A stretch of 64,000 nt of DNA, from contig JAGXAN010000004.1 in the NCBI GenBank assembly GCA_019075865.1, forward strand, positions 1 through 64,000, given 5' to 3'. A model generated the notes under the pieces. That model ran no database searches, was not told the origin of the DNA, and was given only the letters and a program-made list of their open reading frames with translations. Of this stretch, positions 27,227-35,623 are shown in pieces; within the stretch, counting starts at the first letter, position 1; every line of letters begins with the position of its first letter. The DNA is from Hyphomicrobiales bacterium (GTDB lineage: Bacteria > Pseudomonadota > Alphaproteobacteria > Rhizobiales > Beijerinckiaceae). The translations under genes and the position numbers were made by a program.

Positions 27227-28447
27227 TTATTTCTTGACGAGCGGGCAATCACTCTCGCTCAGCGGACGGAAGGCCTTGTCGGCTGGGATGGTAGCGACCA
27301 GCTTGTAGTAATCCCAAGGATACTTCGACTCTTCCGGCGTCTTGACCTTGAACAGATAGGCCGGGTGGGTTACGCGGCCGTCGATGCGCACGGTGCCCTT
27401 GCCGAACAATGGATCATCGGTCGGGAGTGCCTTCATCTCGGCCACGACCTTGGCACCGTCGCTGGGGTCACCGACCTTTTCCACCGCCTTGAGATAGTGC
27501 AGCACGCCGGCATAAGCACCCGCCTGGCCCTGGGTTGGCATGTGATGGGCCGGATCCAGTGCCTGGAAACGCTTGGCCCAGGCGCGGGTGCCATCATTCA
27601 TGTCCCAGTAGAAGGACGAGGTGAATTCCAGCCCCTGCGCGACTTTCAGGCCCATGGCGTTGACGTCGGTGATGAACAGCAGCAGCGGTGCGATGGTCTG
27701 CCCGCCCTTGATGATGCCAAATTCTGCCGCCTGCTTGATCGAATTGATCGTGTCACCGCCAGCATTGGCAAGGCCGATCACCTGTGCCTTTGAGGCCTGC
27801 GCCTGCAACAGGAAGGACGAGAAATCCGCGGTGTTCAACGGATGAAGGTCGTGCCCGAGCACCGTGCCGCCTTCCGCCTTGACCACAGCCGTCGTGTCGG
27901 CTTCCAAAGCCTTGCCGAAGGCGTAATCTGCAGTCAGGAAGAACCAGCTTTTGCCGCCGGCGCGGGTGATGGCGCCACCGGTGCCATGGGCCAATTCATA
28001 GGTGTCATAGGTCCAATGAACGGTATTGGGTGTGCAAGCCGCGCCGGTGAGGGCCGCAGACGCAGCACCCGACGGGATGAACACCTTGTTCTTTTCCTTG
28101 ACGACGGCCGCGACTGCCAATGCAACACCGGAATTGGGCGTATCAATGATGACGTCGGCATGCTTTTCGTCGATCAACTGGCGGGTGAGGGTTGCCCCGA
28201 CATCCGGCTTGTTTTGGTGATCGGCGCTGATGACGCTGATCTTCCAGCCCTTTTTCTCCATACCCGAATCTTCGATCGCCATTTTGGCGGCGACTTCCGA
28301 GCCAATGCCACCGGTATCGGCGTAAAGGCTGGACATGTCGTTGACGTTGCCGATGACAATGGTCTTGTCAGCAGCCAATGCGCTTGGCGCAAAAGCCACG
28401 CTGCTCATCAACCCTGCCATCGCCAGCCCTGCTATTTTATAATTCAT
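27227..28447 (-). CDS. Periplasmic substrate-binding protein of the Liv-type ABC transporter
   Basis: A 406-residue periplasmic binding protein of the LivK/Leu-Ile-Val type (peripla_BP_6). The signal peptide covers residues 1-25 (ending ALAA), followed by KTIVIGNVNDMSSLYADTGG. The type I fold continues through VIIDTPNSGVALAVAAVV and WFFLTADYAFGKALE. The ligand cannot be read from sequence; this subfamily often binds amides, short-chain acids or aromatic compounds instead of leucine. It lies third in the operon, before the permeases. Confidence 0.92.
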   Translation of the reverse strand: MNYKIAGLAMAGLMSSVAFAPSALAADKTIVIGNVNDMSSLYADTGGIGSEVAAKMAIEDSGMEKKGWKISVISADHQNKPDVGATLTRQLIDEKHADVIIDTPNSGVALAVAAVVKEKNKVFIPSGAASAALTGAACTPNTVHWTYDTYELAHGTGGAITRAGGKSWFFLTADYAFGKALEADTTAVVKAEGGTVLGHDLHPLNTADFSSFLLQAQASKAQVIGLANAGGDTINSIKQAAEFGIIKGGQTIAPLLLFITDVNAMGLKVAQGLEFTSSFYWDMNDGTRAWAKRFQALDPAHHMPTQGQAGAYAGVLHYLKAVEKVGDPSDGAKVVAEMKALPTDDPLFGKGTVRIDGRVTHPAYLFKVKTPEESKYPWDYYKLVATIPADKAFRPLSESDCPLVKK

Positions 28448-28473
28448 GGTGTTCCTCCAATTGATTCCGTTGG

Positions 28474-29190
28474 CTACACACCCAGGTAGGTATGAAGTTT
28501 GTCCATATTGGCCTCTAGGTTCTGCGCGCTGAAGGCATCTATGATGCGGCCGTCCTCCATCACGTAATACCGGTCTGCGACACTGGCCGCAAAACGGAAG
28601 TTCTGTTCCACCAGCAATATGGTGAAGCCCCGTTCTTTCAGACGGCGAATGGTAACGCCGATCTGGTCGATGATAACCGGCGCGAGCCCTTCGGTGGGTT
28701 CATCCAGCATCAGGAACGGCGCGCCCGTGCGCAAAATCCGCGCGATCGCGAGCATTTGTTGCTCCCCGCCGGACAATTTGGTGCCCTGACTGGTCAAGCG
28801 TTCCTTCAGGTTCGGAAACAGCTCGAAAATTTGCTCAAGGCCGAGCCCTCCCGGGCGCACCACCGGCGGCAACAGCAAATTCTCACGCACGTCGAGGCTG
28901 GCAAAAATGCCGCGCTCCTCGGGGCAGAGGGCTATGCCGGCGCGCGCAATGTTGTTGGAGGGCTGGTCGATGGTCTCCTTGCCCTCGAAATGCACCGAAC
29001 CACGGCGCTTGGCCACCATGCCCATGATTGACTTGAGCGTCGTGGTTTTGCCCGCACCATTGCGACCCAGCAAAGTCACCACCTCGCCTTTGCCGACGTT
29101 GAAATTCACGCCATGCAGAATATGCGATTCGCCATACCAGGCTTCCAGATTCACAACATTGAGCAAAGGCTCATTGGCCGCATCAACCAT
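28474..29190 (-). CDS. livF: Liv-type ABC transporter ATPase LivF
   Basis: A 238-residue ATP-binding subunit. Walker A is GRNGAGKTT, the signature motif is LSGGEQQMLAIARIL, and Walker B is FLMLDEPTEGLAP. The LivF-type segment GIALCPEERGIFASLDVRENL is present. Its start overlaps the livG end by 8 bases. Together with LivG it powers import through LivH and LivM. Confidence 0.95.
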   Translation of the reverse strand: MVDAANEPLLNVVNLEAWYGESHILHGVNFNVGKGEVVTLLGRNGAGKTTTLKSIMGMVAKRRGSVHFEGKETIDQPSNNIARAGIALCPEERGIFASLDVRENLLLPPVVRPGGLGLEQIFELFPNLKERLTSQGTKLSGGEQQMLAIARILRTGAPFLMLDEPTEGLAPVIIDQIGVTIRRLKERGFTILLVEQNFRFAASVADRYYVMEDGRIIDAFSAQNLEANMDKLHTYLGV

Positions 29191-29938
29191 GCCCGGCTCC
29201 CAGATAAGCTTGTTTTACATCAGGGTTTTCGGACACATGCGCATAGTCCCCCTGCGCCAGAATCTGGCCTCGGGTCAAAACCGTAATCGTGTCAGACAGG
29301 CTGGCGACCACTTTGAGATTGTGCTCCACCATCAATATGGTGCGACCCACCGACACTTGCTTGATCAGATTGGCAATCCTGTCGATGTCCTCATGGCCAA
29401 GCCCGGCCATCGGCTCGTCGAGCAGCATCAATTTGGGGTCGAGGGCCAGCGTGGTGGCAATTTCCAGCGCCCGCTTGCGGCCATAGGGCATTTCCACAGC
29501 GCGCGTCATTTCATATTCGCTAAGGCCGACATCGTTTAGCAATTCCCGCGCCCGCGCATTCAACTGATTGAGGACGCTCTTTGAGCGCCAAAAGTCGAAA
29601 TTGTCGCCGCGCTGGCGTTGCAGTGCGACCCGCACATTTTCCAGCGCACTCATATGCGGAAACACCGCTGAAATCTGAAAGGAGCGAACCATGCCAAGCC
29701 GCGCGACATCGGCCGATTTCATATGGGTGATGTCGTGCCCATCATAGGTGATGCGCCCGGCGGTCGGGTTCAGAAATTTGGTCAGAAGATTGAAACAGGT
29801 GGTTTTCCCAGCCCCGTTCGGGCCGATCAGCGCATGGATCGAGCCACGGCGCACATTCAGGTTCACATCGTTCACTGCGATGAACCCAGCGAAGGCTTTG
29901 GTCAAGCCCTCCGCAATCAACACGTCATCAGAACTCAC
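29183..29938 (-). CDS. livG: Liv-type ABC transporter ATPase LivG
   Basis: A 251-residue ATP-binding subunit with Walker A GPNGAGKTT. The family signature region is altered to MPYGRKRALEIATTLAL in place of LSGGQ, which is common in this LivG subgroup. Walker B is LMLLDEPMAGLGHED. It begins with GTG at 29938 behind a GGGGGTGAG site. It is the first gene of the operon, so the ATPases precede the binding protein and permeases. Confidence 0.94.
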   Translation of the reverse strand: MSSDDVLIAEGLTKAFAGFIAVNDVNLNVRRGSIHALIGPNGAGKTTCFNLLTKFLNPTAGRITYDGHDITHMKSADVARLGMVRSFQISAVFPHMSALENVRVALQRQRGDNFDFWRSKSVLNQLNARARELLNDVGLSEYEMTRAVEMPYGRKRALEIATTLALDPKLMLLDEPMAGLGHEDIDRIANLIKQVSVGRTILMVEHNLKVVASLSDTITVLTRGQILAQGDYAHVSENPDVKQAYLGAGHG

Positions 29939-30115
29939 GTTGTCTCACCCCCAACAGGACGCCGATCTTGACGTCGGCTGTCTCAACTCATGGGGCAAGA
30001 TAATCGAAAAAGCCTGCAAAGCAACCCGTATTGGGGCGAATTCCACGGTTCATAGCCTTAAGACGAATACGTCTCCCAGAACCGAATTTTGAAACAACGT
30101 CGCGGGCTTCGGGAT

Positions 30116-30391
30116 TCACGCAGCCTTGCGATGGCCGGAAGCCTGAATGACGCTGCCAACAATGGCATCCAGCGTCTGAAAGCTGCGCTTATTGAGCATT
30201 TCAGCCGGAAAAACCAGATCAAATGCACTTTCAAGTGCCAACATCACCTGCACAGCCGCAAAAGAGGTCAGCCCGGCAGCATAAAGATCCTGCTGGGGGG
30301 AAAGAGAGGCGATATCACCAATCTGCGTATGCTTGGACAGAATTTGTCGCGCGCTCTGTTCAATGGCGGCATTGTCTATGCTTCGGCTCAT
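30116..30391 (-). CDS. Stand-alone carrier protein resembling aminoacyl-carrier proteins
   Basis: A 91-residue acyl-carrier-fold protein. The phosphopantetheine Ser is Ser43 in DLYAAGLTSFAAVQVM, where the usual DSL motif reads TSF. The stretch after it (MLALESAFDLVFPAEMLN) resembles, from memory, the aminoacyl-carrier proteins of rhizobia that are charged by seryl-tRNA-synthetase-like amino acid:carrier protein ligases. No such ligase gene is nearby. The house-keeping acpP is elsewhere at 42319, so this is a second, specialised carrier. The start at 30391 is used because the upstream part of the frame does not look like protein. Confidence 0.78.
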   Translation of the reverse strand: MSRSIDNAAIEQSARQILSKHTQIGDIASLSPQQDLYAAGLTSFAAVQVMLALESAFDLVFPAEMLNKRSFQTLDAIVGSVIQASGHRKAA

Positions 30392-30532
30392 AATACACCT
30401 TAACCTAATGTGTTGAAGCTGCGTTGGAATCTCCCGCAACCCTCTGCCATCAACCATAAATGGCATCCCTCTAAGACTGGTAAATAACGGCAAAAATACG
30501 CTTATTTTTCAAACAGGGTTAAAAATTGCCTG

Positions 30533-32083
30533 TCAGGCCGCCGTTTTGGTAGCAAGCTGCACCACGCTGGGCACTGGCGCGTCGGGGTCAAGCTGGGGCA
30601 GGGCGGCCATGACGCGGCTGGGCGGAAACACCACAATTGCGTCGGTTCCGACCCGGATTTTGGATTTGAGCGCCAGTGTGCCGCCGTGCAACTCCATCAG
30701 GCCCTTGACGATGGGCAAGCCTAGCCCCGAACCTTCATCCGCGTTCTTTTGCGCCAGCGATCCGCGCCCGAACGAGGACATTACCACCGGTATTTCGGAT
30801 TCGGGAATGCCGGGGCCGTTATCGCGAATCATCAGATATTGGCCGCCCGTCTGCGTCCAGCCCACCTTGATGGTGATGGCGCCACCCTGAGGCGTGAACT
30901 TGATCGCATTGGACAATAAATTAAGGGTTATCTGGCGCACAGCCCGCTCATCCGCCCAAATTCGGGGCAGGGTCGATTCTATGTTTTCGGTCACGATGAT
31001 CTCGCGCTTTTGCGCGCGGATTTTCATCAGGTGCCGGCATTCTTCCACCACATGGATCAGCGACACCGGCTCCTCGCGCAGTTCCTGACGCCCGGCCTCG
31101 ACACGCGACAGATCGAGGATTTCATTGATCAAACCGAGCAGATGCTGGCCGCTGGCGTGAATGTCGCCCGAATAATCCTTGTAGGCGCTGACCTGATGGG
31201 GCCCGAACAATTCGCCTTTCATCACCTCGGAAAAACCCAGGATGGCGTTGAGTGGCGTGCGCAATTCATGGCTCATGGTCGCCAGAAACCGGGATTTGGC
31301 GAGGCTGGCTTCTTCGGCACGCCGCCGCGCTTCATCCGAGTTGAGTTTGGATTGCTCCAGTTCGGCAATCAATTCATCCTTGTCGGCTTCCAGTTTCATG
31401 CCCTCCAGCGCCTTGACGTAGATTTGGCGGGCAAACATCATGAAATAGGCGAGGCACGCCAGAACCAGCAGCGCCAGCGGGAAGAATGCCTGAGGTTCGC
31501 GAATGAACAAATAGATCAACAAGCTCGTGGTGATCGGCACCAACCCCAGATAAATCGCCGCCGGTACCGCGGCGGCCAACAGCGCCACCATTGCCAGCTG
31601 CAAAACCGCCATGAAGCTGACGACAGCGACCGGGCTTTGCACATGCAAGGCCAGAAAAACCATTGGCCCAAGGCTCCAGGCCAGCGATTGCGCGCCAGTT
31701 GCCAGTCCAAAGGTGCGCTGCCAGCTCCGCATTTTGACGTGCTTGGGTTGCAACCGCAAGAATCGGCGCGCCAGCAGGCTGACGCTCAGGGTCAGCAAAG
31801 CGCAAAGCCCGAGCCAGCCGGCCACCACCAAGTGCGGCGCATAGTAAAGGCTGGTGCCCGCAATGAGCATCACCACCGTCACTTCGCCCCACAGCGACTG
31901 CTGGTGACCCTGCGCGAACAGGCGCAACAATTCACGGTCAAAATTTCGATGGCCGGTGCCCGAGGAGGTCAAGCGCTCGCGCGCCTTTTGCACCCTAGAA
32001 GCCATGCGTCGGCGCTGACCACCACGACGTCGATCCGTCTGGGTTGAGCCGCGCTCGATCATTTCTGCGGTAGGATTACTCAT
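30533..32083 (-). CDS. DivJ/PleC/PdhS-like membrane sensor histidine kinase
   Basis: The 516-residue protein has a basic N-terminal cytoplasmic stretch (TDRRRGGQRRR) and about six transmembrane helices between residues 67 and 218. A short coiled coil follows, then the kinase core: His272 in TMSHELRTPLNAILGFSEVM, the FGP motif (LFGPHQV), the N box NLLSNAIKFTPQ, and ATPase motifs DNGPGIPE and GSGLGLPIVKGLMELHGG. It has no PAS or periplasmic domain, as in DivJ. The core resembles the kinases controlling the cell-cycle regulator DivK in alphaproteobacteria; this role is an inference. It has no adjacent response regulator. Confidence 0.88.
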   Translation of the reverse strand: MSNPTAEMIERGSTQTDRRRGGQRRRMASRVQKARERLTSSGTGHRNFDRELLRLFAQGHQQSLWGEVTVVMLIAGTSLYYAPHLVVAGWLGLCALLTLSVSLLARRFLRLQPKHVKMRSWQRTFGLATGAQSLAWSLGPMVFLALHVQSPVAVVSFMAVLQLAMVALLAAAVPAAIYLGLVPITTSLLIYLFIREPQAFFPLALLVLACLAYFMMFARQIYVKALEGMKLEADKDELIAELEQSKLNSDEARRRAEEASLAKSRFLATMSHELRTPLNAILGFSEVMKGELFGPHQVSAYKDYSGDIHASGQHLLGLINEILDLSRVEAGRQELREEPVSLIHVVEECRHLMKIRAQKREIIVTENIESTLPRIWADERAVRQITLNLLSNAIKFTPQGGAITIKVGWTQTGGQYLMIRDNGPGIPESEIPVVMSSFGRGSLAQKNADEGSGLGLPIVKGLMELHGGTLALKSKIRVGTDAIVVFPPSRVMAALPQLDPDAPVPSVVQLATKTAA

Positions 32084-32376
32084 GACACCAACTCAGACCC
32101 AATTTTCGTGCCCTGCATTCATGCCTCATAAAGATTAATACGGGCCTGATTCTTTGGGAAAGATTTGATTAAAATTGGCCCGAATTGGCACAATGGGGCG
32201 CAAATTTGTTGTGCTGTTGCCTGAGTTTCCAGCGCCTGCGATATTGCTAAGCCTGCCCGAAAAGCGCTAACTTTCAGCGTGTGGATAAATCGTCGGCCAT
32301 GGCGGCCCGCGATACGGGCAGTTTAAGGCAACGCCACTGCGATGCCTTGGCTGGCTGAAATGCAGGAAGACGCAAA

Positions 32377-33012
32377 ATGAAGCTTTACATTCGTGACCGC
32401 GCCCCCAACCCCCGCCGCGTGCAGATTTTTCTGCGTGAAAAAGACATAGATATCCCGGTCATCGATCTCGACATTGGCAAGAAGGAGCACCGCACGCCCG
32501 AATATGCCAGGCTAAATCCGTTGCAGCAATTGCCAACGCTGGAATTTGACGATGGCACGAGCTTGAGCGAGTCGGTGGCGATCTGCCGCTATTTTGAGGA
32601 AATGGAGCCTGAACCGCCGCTTTTTGGTGTCGGGGCGCGTGGCAAGGCAGAAGTCGAGATGTGGCAGCGCCGCATGGAAATGGCATTCCTTTATCCCGTC
32701 GCCAGCGTTTTCCGGCACACGCACCCGTTCATGGCGGGGCTGGAAGTGCCGCAATTGCCCGAATGGGCCGAGGCCAATCGCCCACGGGTCGCCAGTTTTT
32801 TGAAAATTCTCGATGACCATTTGCGCGACCACCGCTTCGCTGCGGGTGGGCAATTCACCATCGCCGACATTACCGGGCTTGTGGCGCTGGAGTTCATGCG
32901 CCCGGCCAAATTGAGTCTCGACCCGGCTTTGGAGCATGTGGCGCGCTGGCAGGCTGATATTTTTGCGCGCCCCTCGGTGCAACTGCCAAAGCCTGCGGAA
33001 AAGACTTCCTAA
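32377..33012 (+). CDS. Glutathione S-transferase family protein
   Basis: The 211-residue protein has an N-terminal thioredoxin-fold domain (MKLYIRDRAPNPRRVQIFL, LNPLQQLPTLEFDDG with the cis-Pro, then SLSESVAICRYFEE for gamma-glutamyl binding) and an all-helical C-terminal domain (FTIADITGLVALEF). Such enzymes conjugate or transfer glutathione in detoxification; the substrate cannot be inferred. It has an AGGAAG ribosome-binding site and is a single-gene unit. Confidence 0.92.
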   Translation: MKLYIRDRAPNPRRVQIFLREKDIDIPVIDLDIGKKEHRTPEYARLNPLQQLPTLEFDDGTSLSESVAICRYFEEMEPEPPLFGVGARGKAEVEMWQRRMEMAFLYPVASVFRHTHPFMAGLEVPQLPEWAEANRPRVASFLKILDDHLRDHRFAAGGQFTIADITGLVALEFMRPAKLSLDPALEHVARWQADIFARPSVQLPKPAEKTS

Positions 33013-33106
33013 GGCGAGGTTAAACGACGATAGTCATTGAGCTTAAATTCATGCGAGGTTCATATGAAGGCGTTCATGGTGACCCTGCATTCAGCTGGAG
33101 CAAGCG

Positions 33107-35530
33107 ATGGCTATCATGATCAAAACACTTTTTCGGGTTCTGGCGTCGACGGCGCTGATTGCGCCCCTCATGCTGGAGCCAGCCCTCGCGCAAACACAAT
33201 TGCCAGCGCCCGTCGGCAATGGTCTGGCACCCGCCAATCCAGCGCCCGGCGCAGCGCCCCGGCGCGTTGCACTGGTTATCGGCGACGCCAATTATGCCAG
33301 CGGCGCGCTCAACACGCCGGTCAACGACGCAGGACTGATTGCTTCAACCTTGCAAGCGGCCGGCTTTGATGTCGTTGGCCTGCCCAATCTGGGTGCCGAT
33401 GCCACCAGAACCGCCTTGCGTGATTTCTTGACCCGGGCGCAAGCGGCTGGGCCTCAAGGCACGGCATTCCTGTATTTTGCCGGCCATGCCATTCAATATG
33501 CTGGCGAAAACTATCTGGTGCCAACCGATGCTACCATCGCCAGCGACACGACCATTCCAATCGAGGCCGTGCGCCTGAGCGATTATACCCGCGCGCTCGC
33601 CGGGTTGCCGCTGAAAGCCCGGTTTGTGGTAGTGGACGGTGCACGCGCCAATGATTTTGCCAAAACCGGCAATGGCCTCGCCAGCGGCCTCGCCCTGATG
33701 CAGCCGGATCCGGGCGAACTCATCGCATTCAATGCGGCTCCCGGCACGGTGGCCCCCAAATCGACCGGCACTTATGGGGTTTATGCGTCCACGCTCGCGC
33801 AAACCATGCGCGAGCCCGGCCTGCCGCCGGAAAACATTTTTTCCACGGTTCGCCTTGGCGTCAACAATATCACCAAGGGTGGCCAAATCCCTTGGGATGC
33901 GAGCACGCTGAAACAGCCGTTCTTGTTTTTCCAGCCGCTGCCCAATGCCCCCGCACCGCTGATTTCCCCCAAAGTGATCGCGGCGCGCCGGGCCAAGCCA
34001 ATTCGCGATTTCACGGTCAATGATGCCTATGAGGCCGCAATCGAGCGTGACACTTTCGACGGGTACCAGCAGTTTCTGGCCGCTTATCCGCGCTCGCCAT
34101 TGGCCAGCCGCGTGCGTGCCATTCTGGCATCGCGGCGCGAGTCGCTGACTTGGGAGCGGGTCTACAGGGCCGATACGCCGAGCGCCTATTGGACCTATCT
34201 GCGCCATTACCCGCACGGCATTCACGCCATTGATGCCCGCCGGAGGCTTCGCTATCTGGAAGCGGCGCTGCAGCCACCTCCTGACTTCACCCCCTATGCC
34301 TATGACGTGCCGCCACCGCCGCCCGATGAACTGGTTTATGTGGACCGCCCGGTTGTCATCTTCGAGCAGGACGATTTTCCGCCGCCGCCACCACCGGACG
34401 GCTTCTTCCTGCTGCCGCCAAGGCCCGACCGCTTTGATGAGCCACCGCCGCGGGCACCGGGCTTTGGCTTCCTGCCGATCCCGATTCCGATTCCCGTGCC
34501 ATTTGCCCGGCCGATGCCGCAGCCGCAAATCCATCCCAATGCCGGTTTGACACCGACGCCCGTCCTGCAACCGGGCGGCGCGCGCCCGCCGGTGGTTGGC
34601 GCACCCGTTGTTCCACCTAAACCTTTGCCGGGAACTGCGCCTGTGGGTGCACCGTCAGCACCTCTGCCGGGCGCCACACCTTTGCCAGGCGTAAAGCCAT
34701 TGCCGGGCGCTGCACCTTTGCAGGGCGCTGCACCTTTGCAGGGCGCTGCACCTTTAACCGGTGCCAAGCCTCTTCCGGGGGCCAATCCGTTGCCGGGGGC
34801 CAATCCGTTGCCGGGGGGCAATCCGTTGCAAGGTGTCAAGCCTCTGGCCGCGCCCGTTGCACCGCCCGCGCCGGCAATATTGCCGGGTGCCAAGACTTTG
34901 GTGAAGCCGGCACTGCCGGGGACGCTGCCGCCTGCCGGTAATCATTTGCCAACGCCCGGCGCTTCGCCTTTGAAGGCACCGGCTGTTCCCAACATGCTGG
35001 AGGTTAAGCCTCTGCCAAACAAGCCAGCATTGCCGCCGACGAATTTACCTAAACCAATTGCGCCCAAACCTTTGCCACAAAGGGCCGTCGTTCCACCCGT
35101 TTTGCCAGCGCCTACCGTGCAAATCCAGCGGGCTCCGGTTGTGCATGCGCCGCCACCGAAGGTCATCGCGCCCAAGGTCATCGCTCCCAGACCCGTTGCT
35201 CCAAGACCCGTTGCTCCAAGACCCGTCGCTCCAAGACCCGTCGCCCCAAGGCCCGTAGCGCCGAGACCCGTCGCCCCAAGACCGGTGCCGCAGGTCATTC
35301 ACGCGCCGCCGCCCCGGCCAGCCCCGCCGCAGATTGTACGGCCACCGGCGCCGGTGTTTCATGCCCCGCCACGGCCACCGGCACCTGTGTTTCACGCCCA
35401 GCCGCCGCCCCGCCCGGCGCCGCCACCACCGCCACGGCCACCAGCACCGGTATTCCACGCACCGCCGCCGCCTGCTGCGCCCCATCCGGCCCCTGCCTGC
35501 GGTCATCCGGGACAGCCACCGTGCCGATGA
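33107..35530 (+). CDS. Caspase-fold (C14-like) exported protein lacking the catalytic Cys, with proline-rich tail
   Basis: The 807-residue protein starts with a signal peptide (residues 1-29, ending ALAQ). The caspase-like domain (residues 52-280) begins RRVALVIGDANY and keeps the catalytic His127 (YFAGHAIQ). The segment where the Cys normally occurs in DACR reads VVVDGARAND, so position 179 is Ala: a probable pseudoenzyme. A helical region follows (about 300-385), possibly interaction repeats. From about residue 390 to the end it is low-complexity and Pro-rich, with PPPP runs, PLPGA-type, VAPRP and PPAPVFHA repeats. It is likely periplasmic or cell-envelope associated. It ends with the motif HPGQPPCR, whose Cys is the only one in the tail. 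Confidence 0.85.
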   Translation: MAIMIKTLFRVLASTALIAPLMLEPALAQTQLPAPVGNGLAPANPAPGAAPRRVALVIGDANYASGALNTPVNDAGLIASTLQAAGFDVVGLPNLGADATRTALRDFLTRAQAAGPQGTAFLYFAGHAIQYAGENYLVPTDATIASDTTIPIEAVRLSDYTRALAGLPLKARFVVVDGARANDFAKTGNGLASGLALMQPDPGELIAFNAAPGTVAPKSTGTYGVYASTLAQTMREPGLPPENIFSTVRLGVNNITKGGQIPWDASTLKQPFLFFQPLPNAPAPLISPKVIAARRAKPIRDFTVNDAYEAAIERDTFDGYQQFLAAYPRSPLASRVRAILASRRESLTWERVYRADTPSAYWTYLRHYPHGIHAIDARRRLRYLEAALQPPPDFTPYAYDVPPPPPDELVYVDRPVVIFEQDDFPPPPPPDGFFLLPPRPDRFDEPPPRAPGFGFLPIPIPIPVPFARPMPQPQIHPNAGLTPTPVLQPGGARPPVVGAPVVPPKPLPGTAPVGAPSAPLPGATPLPGVKPLPGAAPLQGAAPLQGAAPLTGAKPLPGANPLPGANPLPGGNPLQGVKPLAAPVAPPAPAILPGAKTLVKPALPGTLPPAGNHLPTPGASPLKAPAVPNMLEVKPLPNKPALPPTNLPKPIAPKPLPQRAVVPPVLPAPTVQIQRAPVVHAPPPKVIAPKVIAPRPVAPRPVAPRPVAPRPVAPRPVAPRPVAPRPVPQVIHAPPPRPAPPQIVRPPAPVFHAPPRPPAPVFHAQPPPRPAPPPPPRPPAPVFHAPPPPAAPHPAPACGHPGQPPCR
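34661..34845 (+). repeat. PLPGA/PLQGA-type hexapeptide repeats in the caspase-fold gene
   Basis: About ten copies of an 18-base unit encode P-L-(P/Q/T)-G-(A/V/G)-x. Some neighbours are identical at DNA level (GGCGCTGCACCTTTGCA repeated), pointing to recent slippage or unequal exchange. The encoded tail is probably extended and flexible. Confidence 0.85.
35181..35290 (+). repeat. VAPRP pentapeptide repeats in the caspase-fold gene
   Basis: Seven consecutive 15-base units encode APRPV. They differ mainly at third positions. A third set of PPAPVFHA repeats follows at about 35334-35466. These are coding repeats, not a CRISPR array. Confidence 0.85.
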
Positions 35531-35537
35531 AATAGCC

Positions 35538-35575
35538 AAAAAAGAACCGCGTCCAAAGCATGTTTGGGCGCGGTT
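35538..35575 (-). terminator. Rho-independent terminator for the minus-strand dehydrogenase
   Basis: A 13-bp stem pairs 35545-35557 with 35563-35575 (one G-T pair, 5-base loop). Read on the minus strand, six T follow at 35543-35538. It lies 49 bases beyond the stop of the dehydrogenase gene and between convergent genes, so it may also slow transcripts from the caspase-fold gene. Confidence 0.85.
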
Positions 35576-35623
35576 TGCGTTGTTGATGCCAGTTAGGGCC
35601 GAATTGTTCGGCCCAGACGACGC

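Noticed and set aside
33344-34570. 408-codon minus-strand frame opposite the caspase-fold gene
   Set aside because: Sense-strand protein has signal peptide and domain; the antisense frame shows no motif.
35181-35290. Possible CRISPR-like array
   Set aside because: The 15-base repeats are contiguous, lack spacers, and encode VAPRP in frame within a protein.
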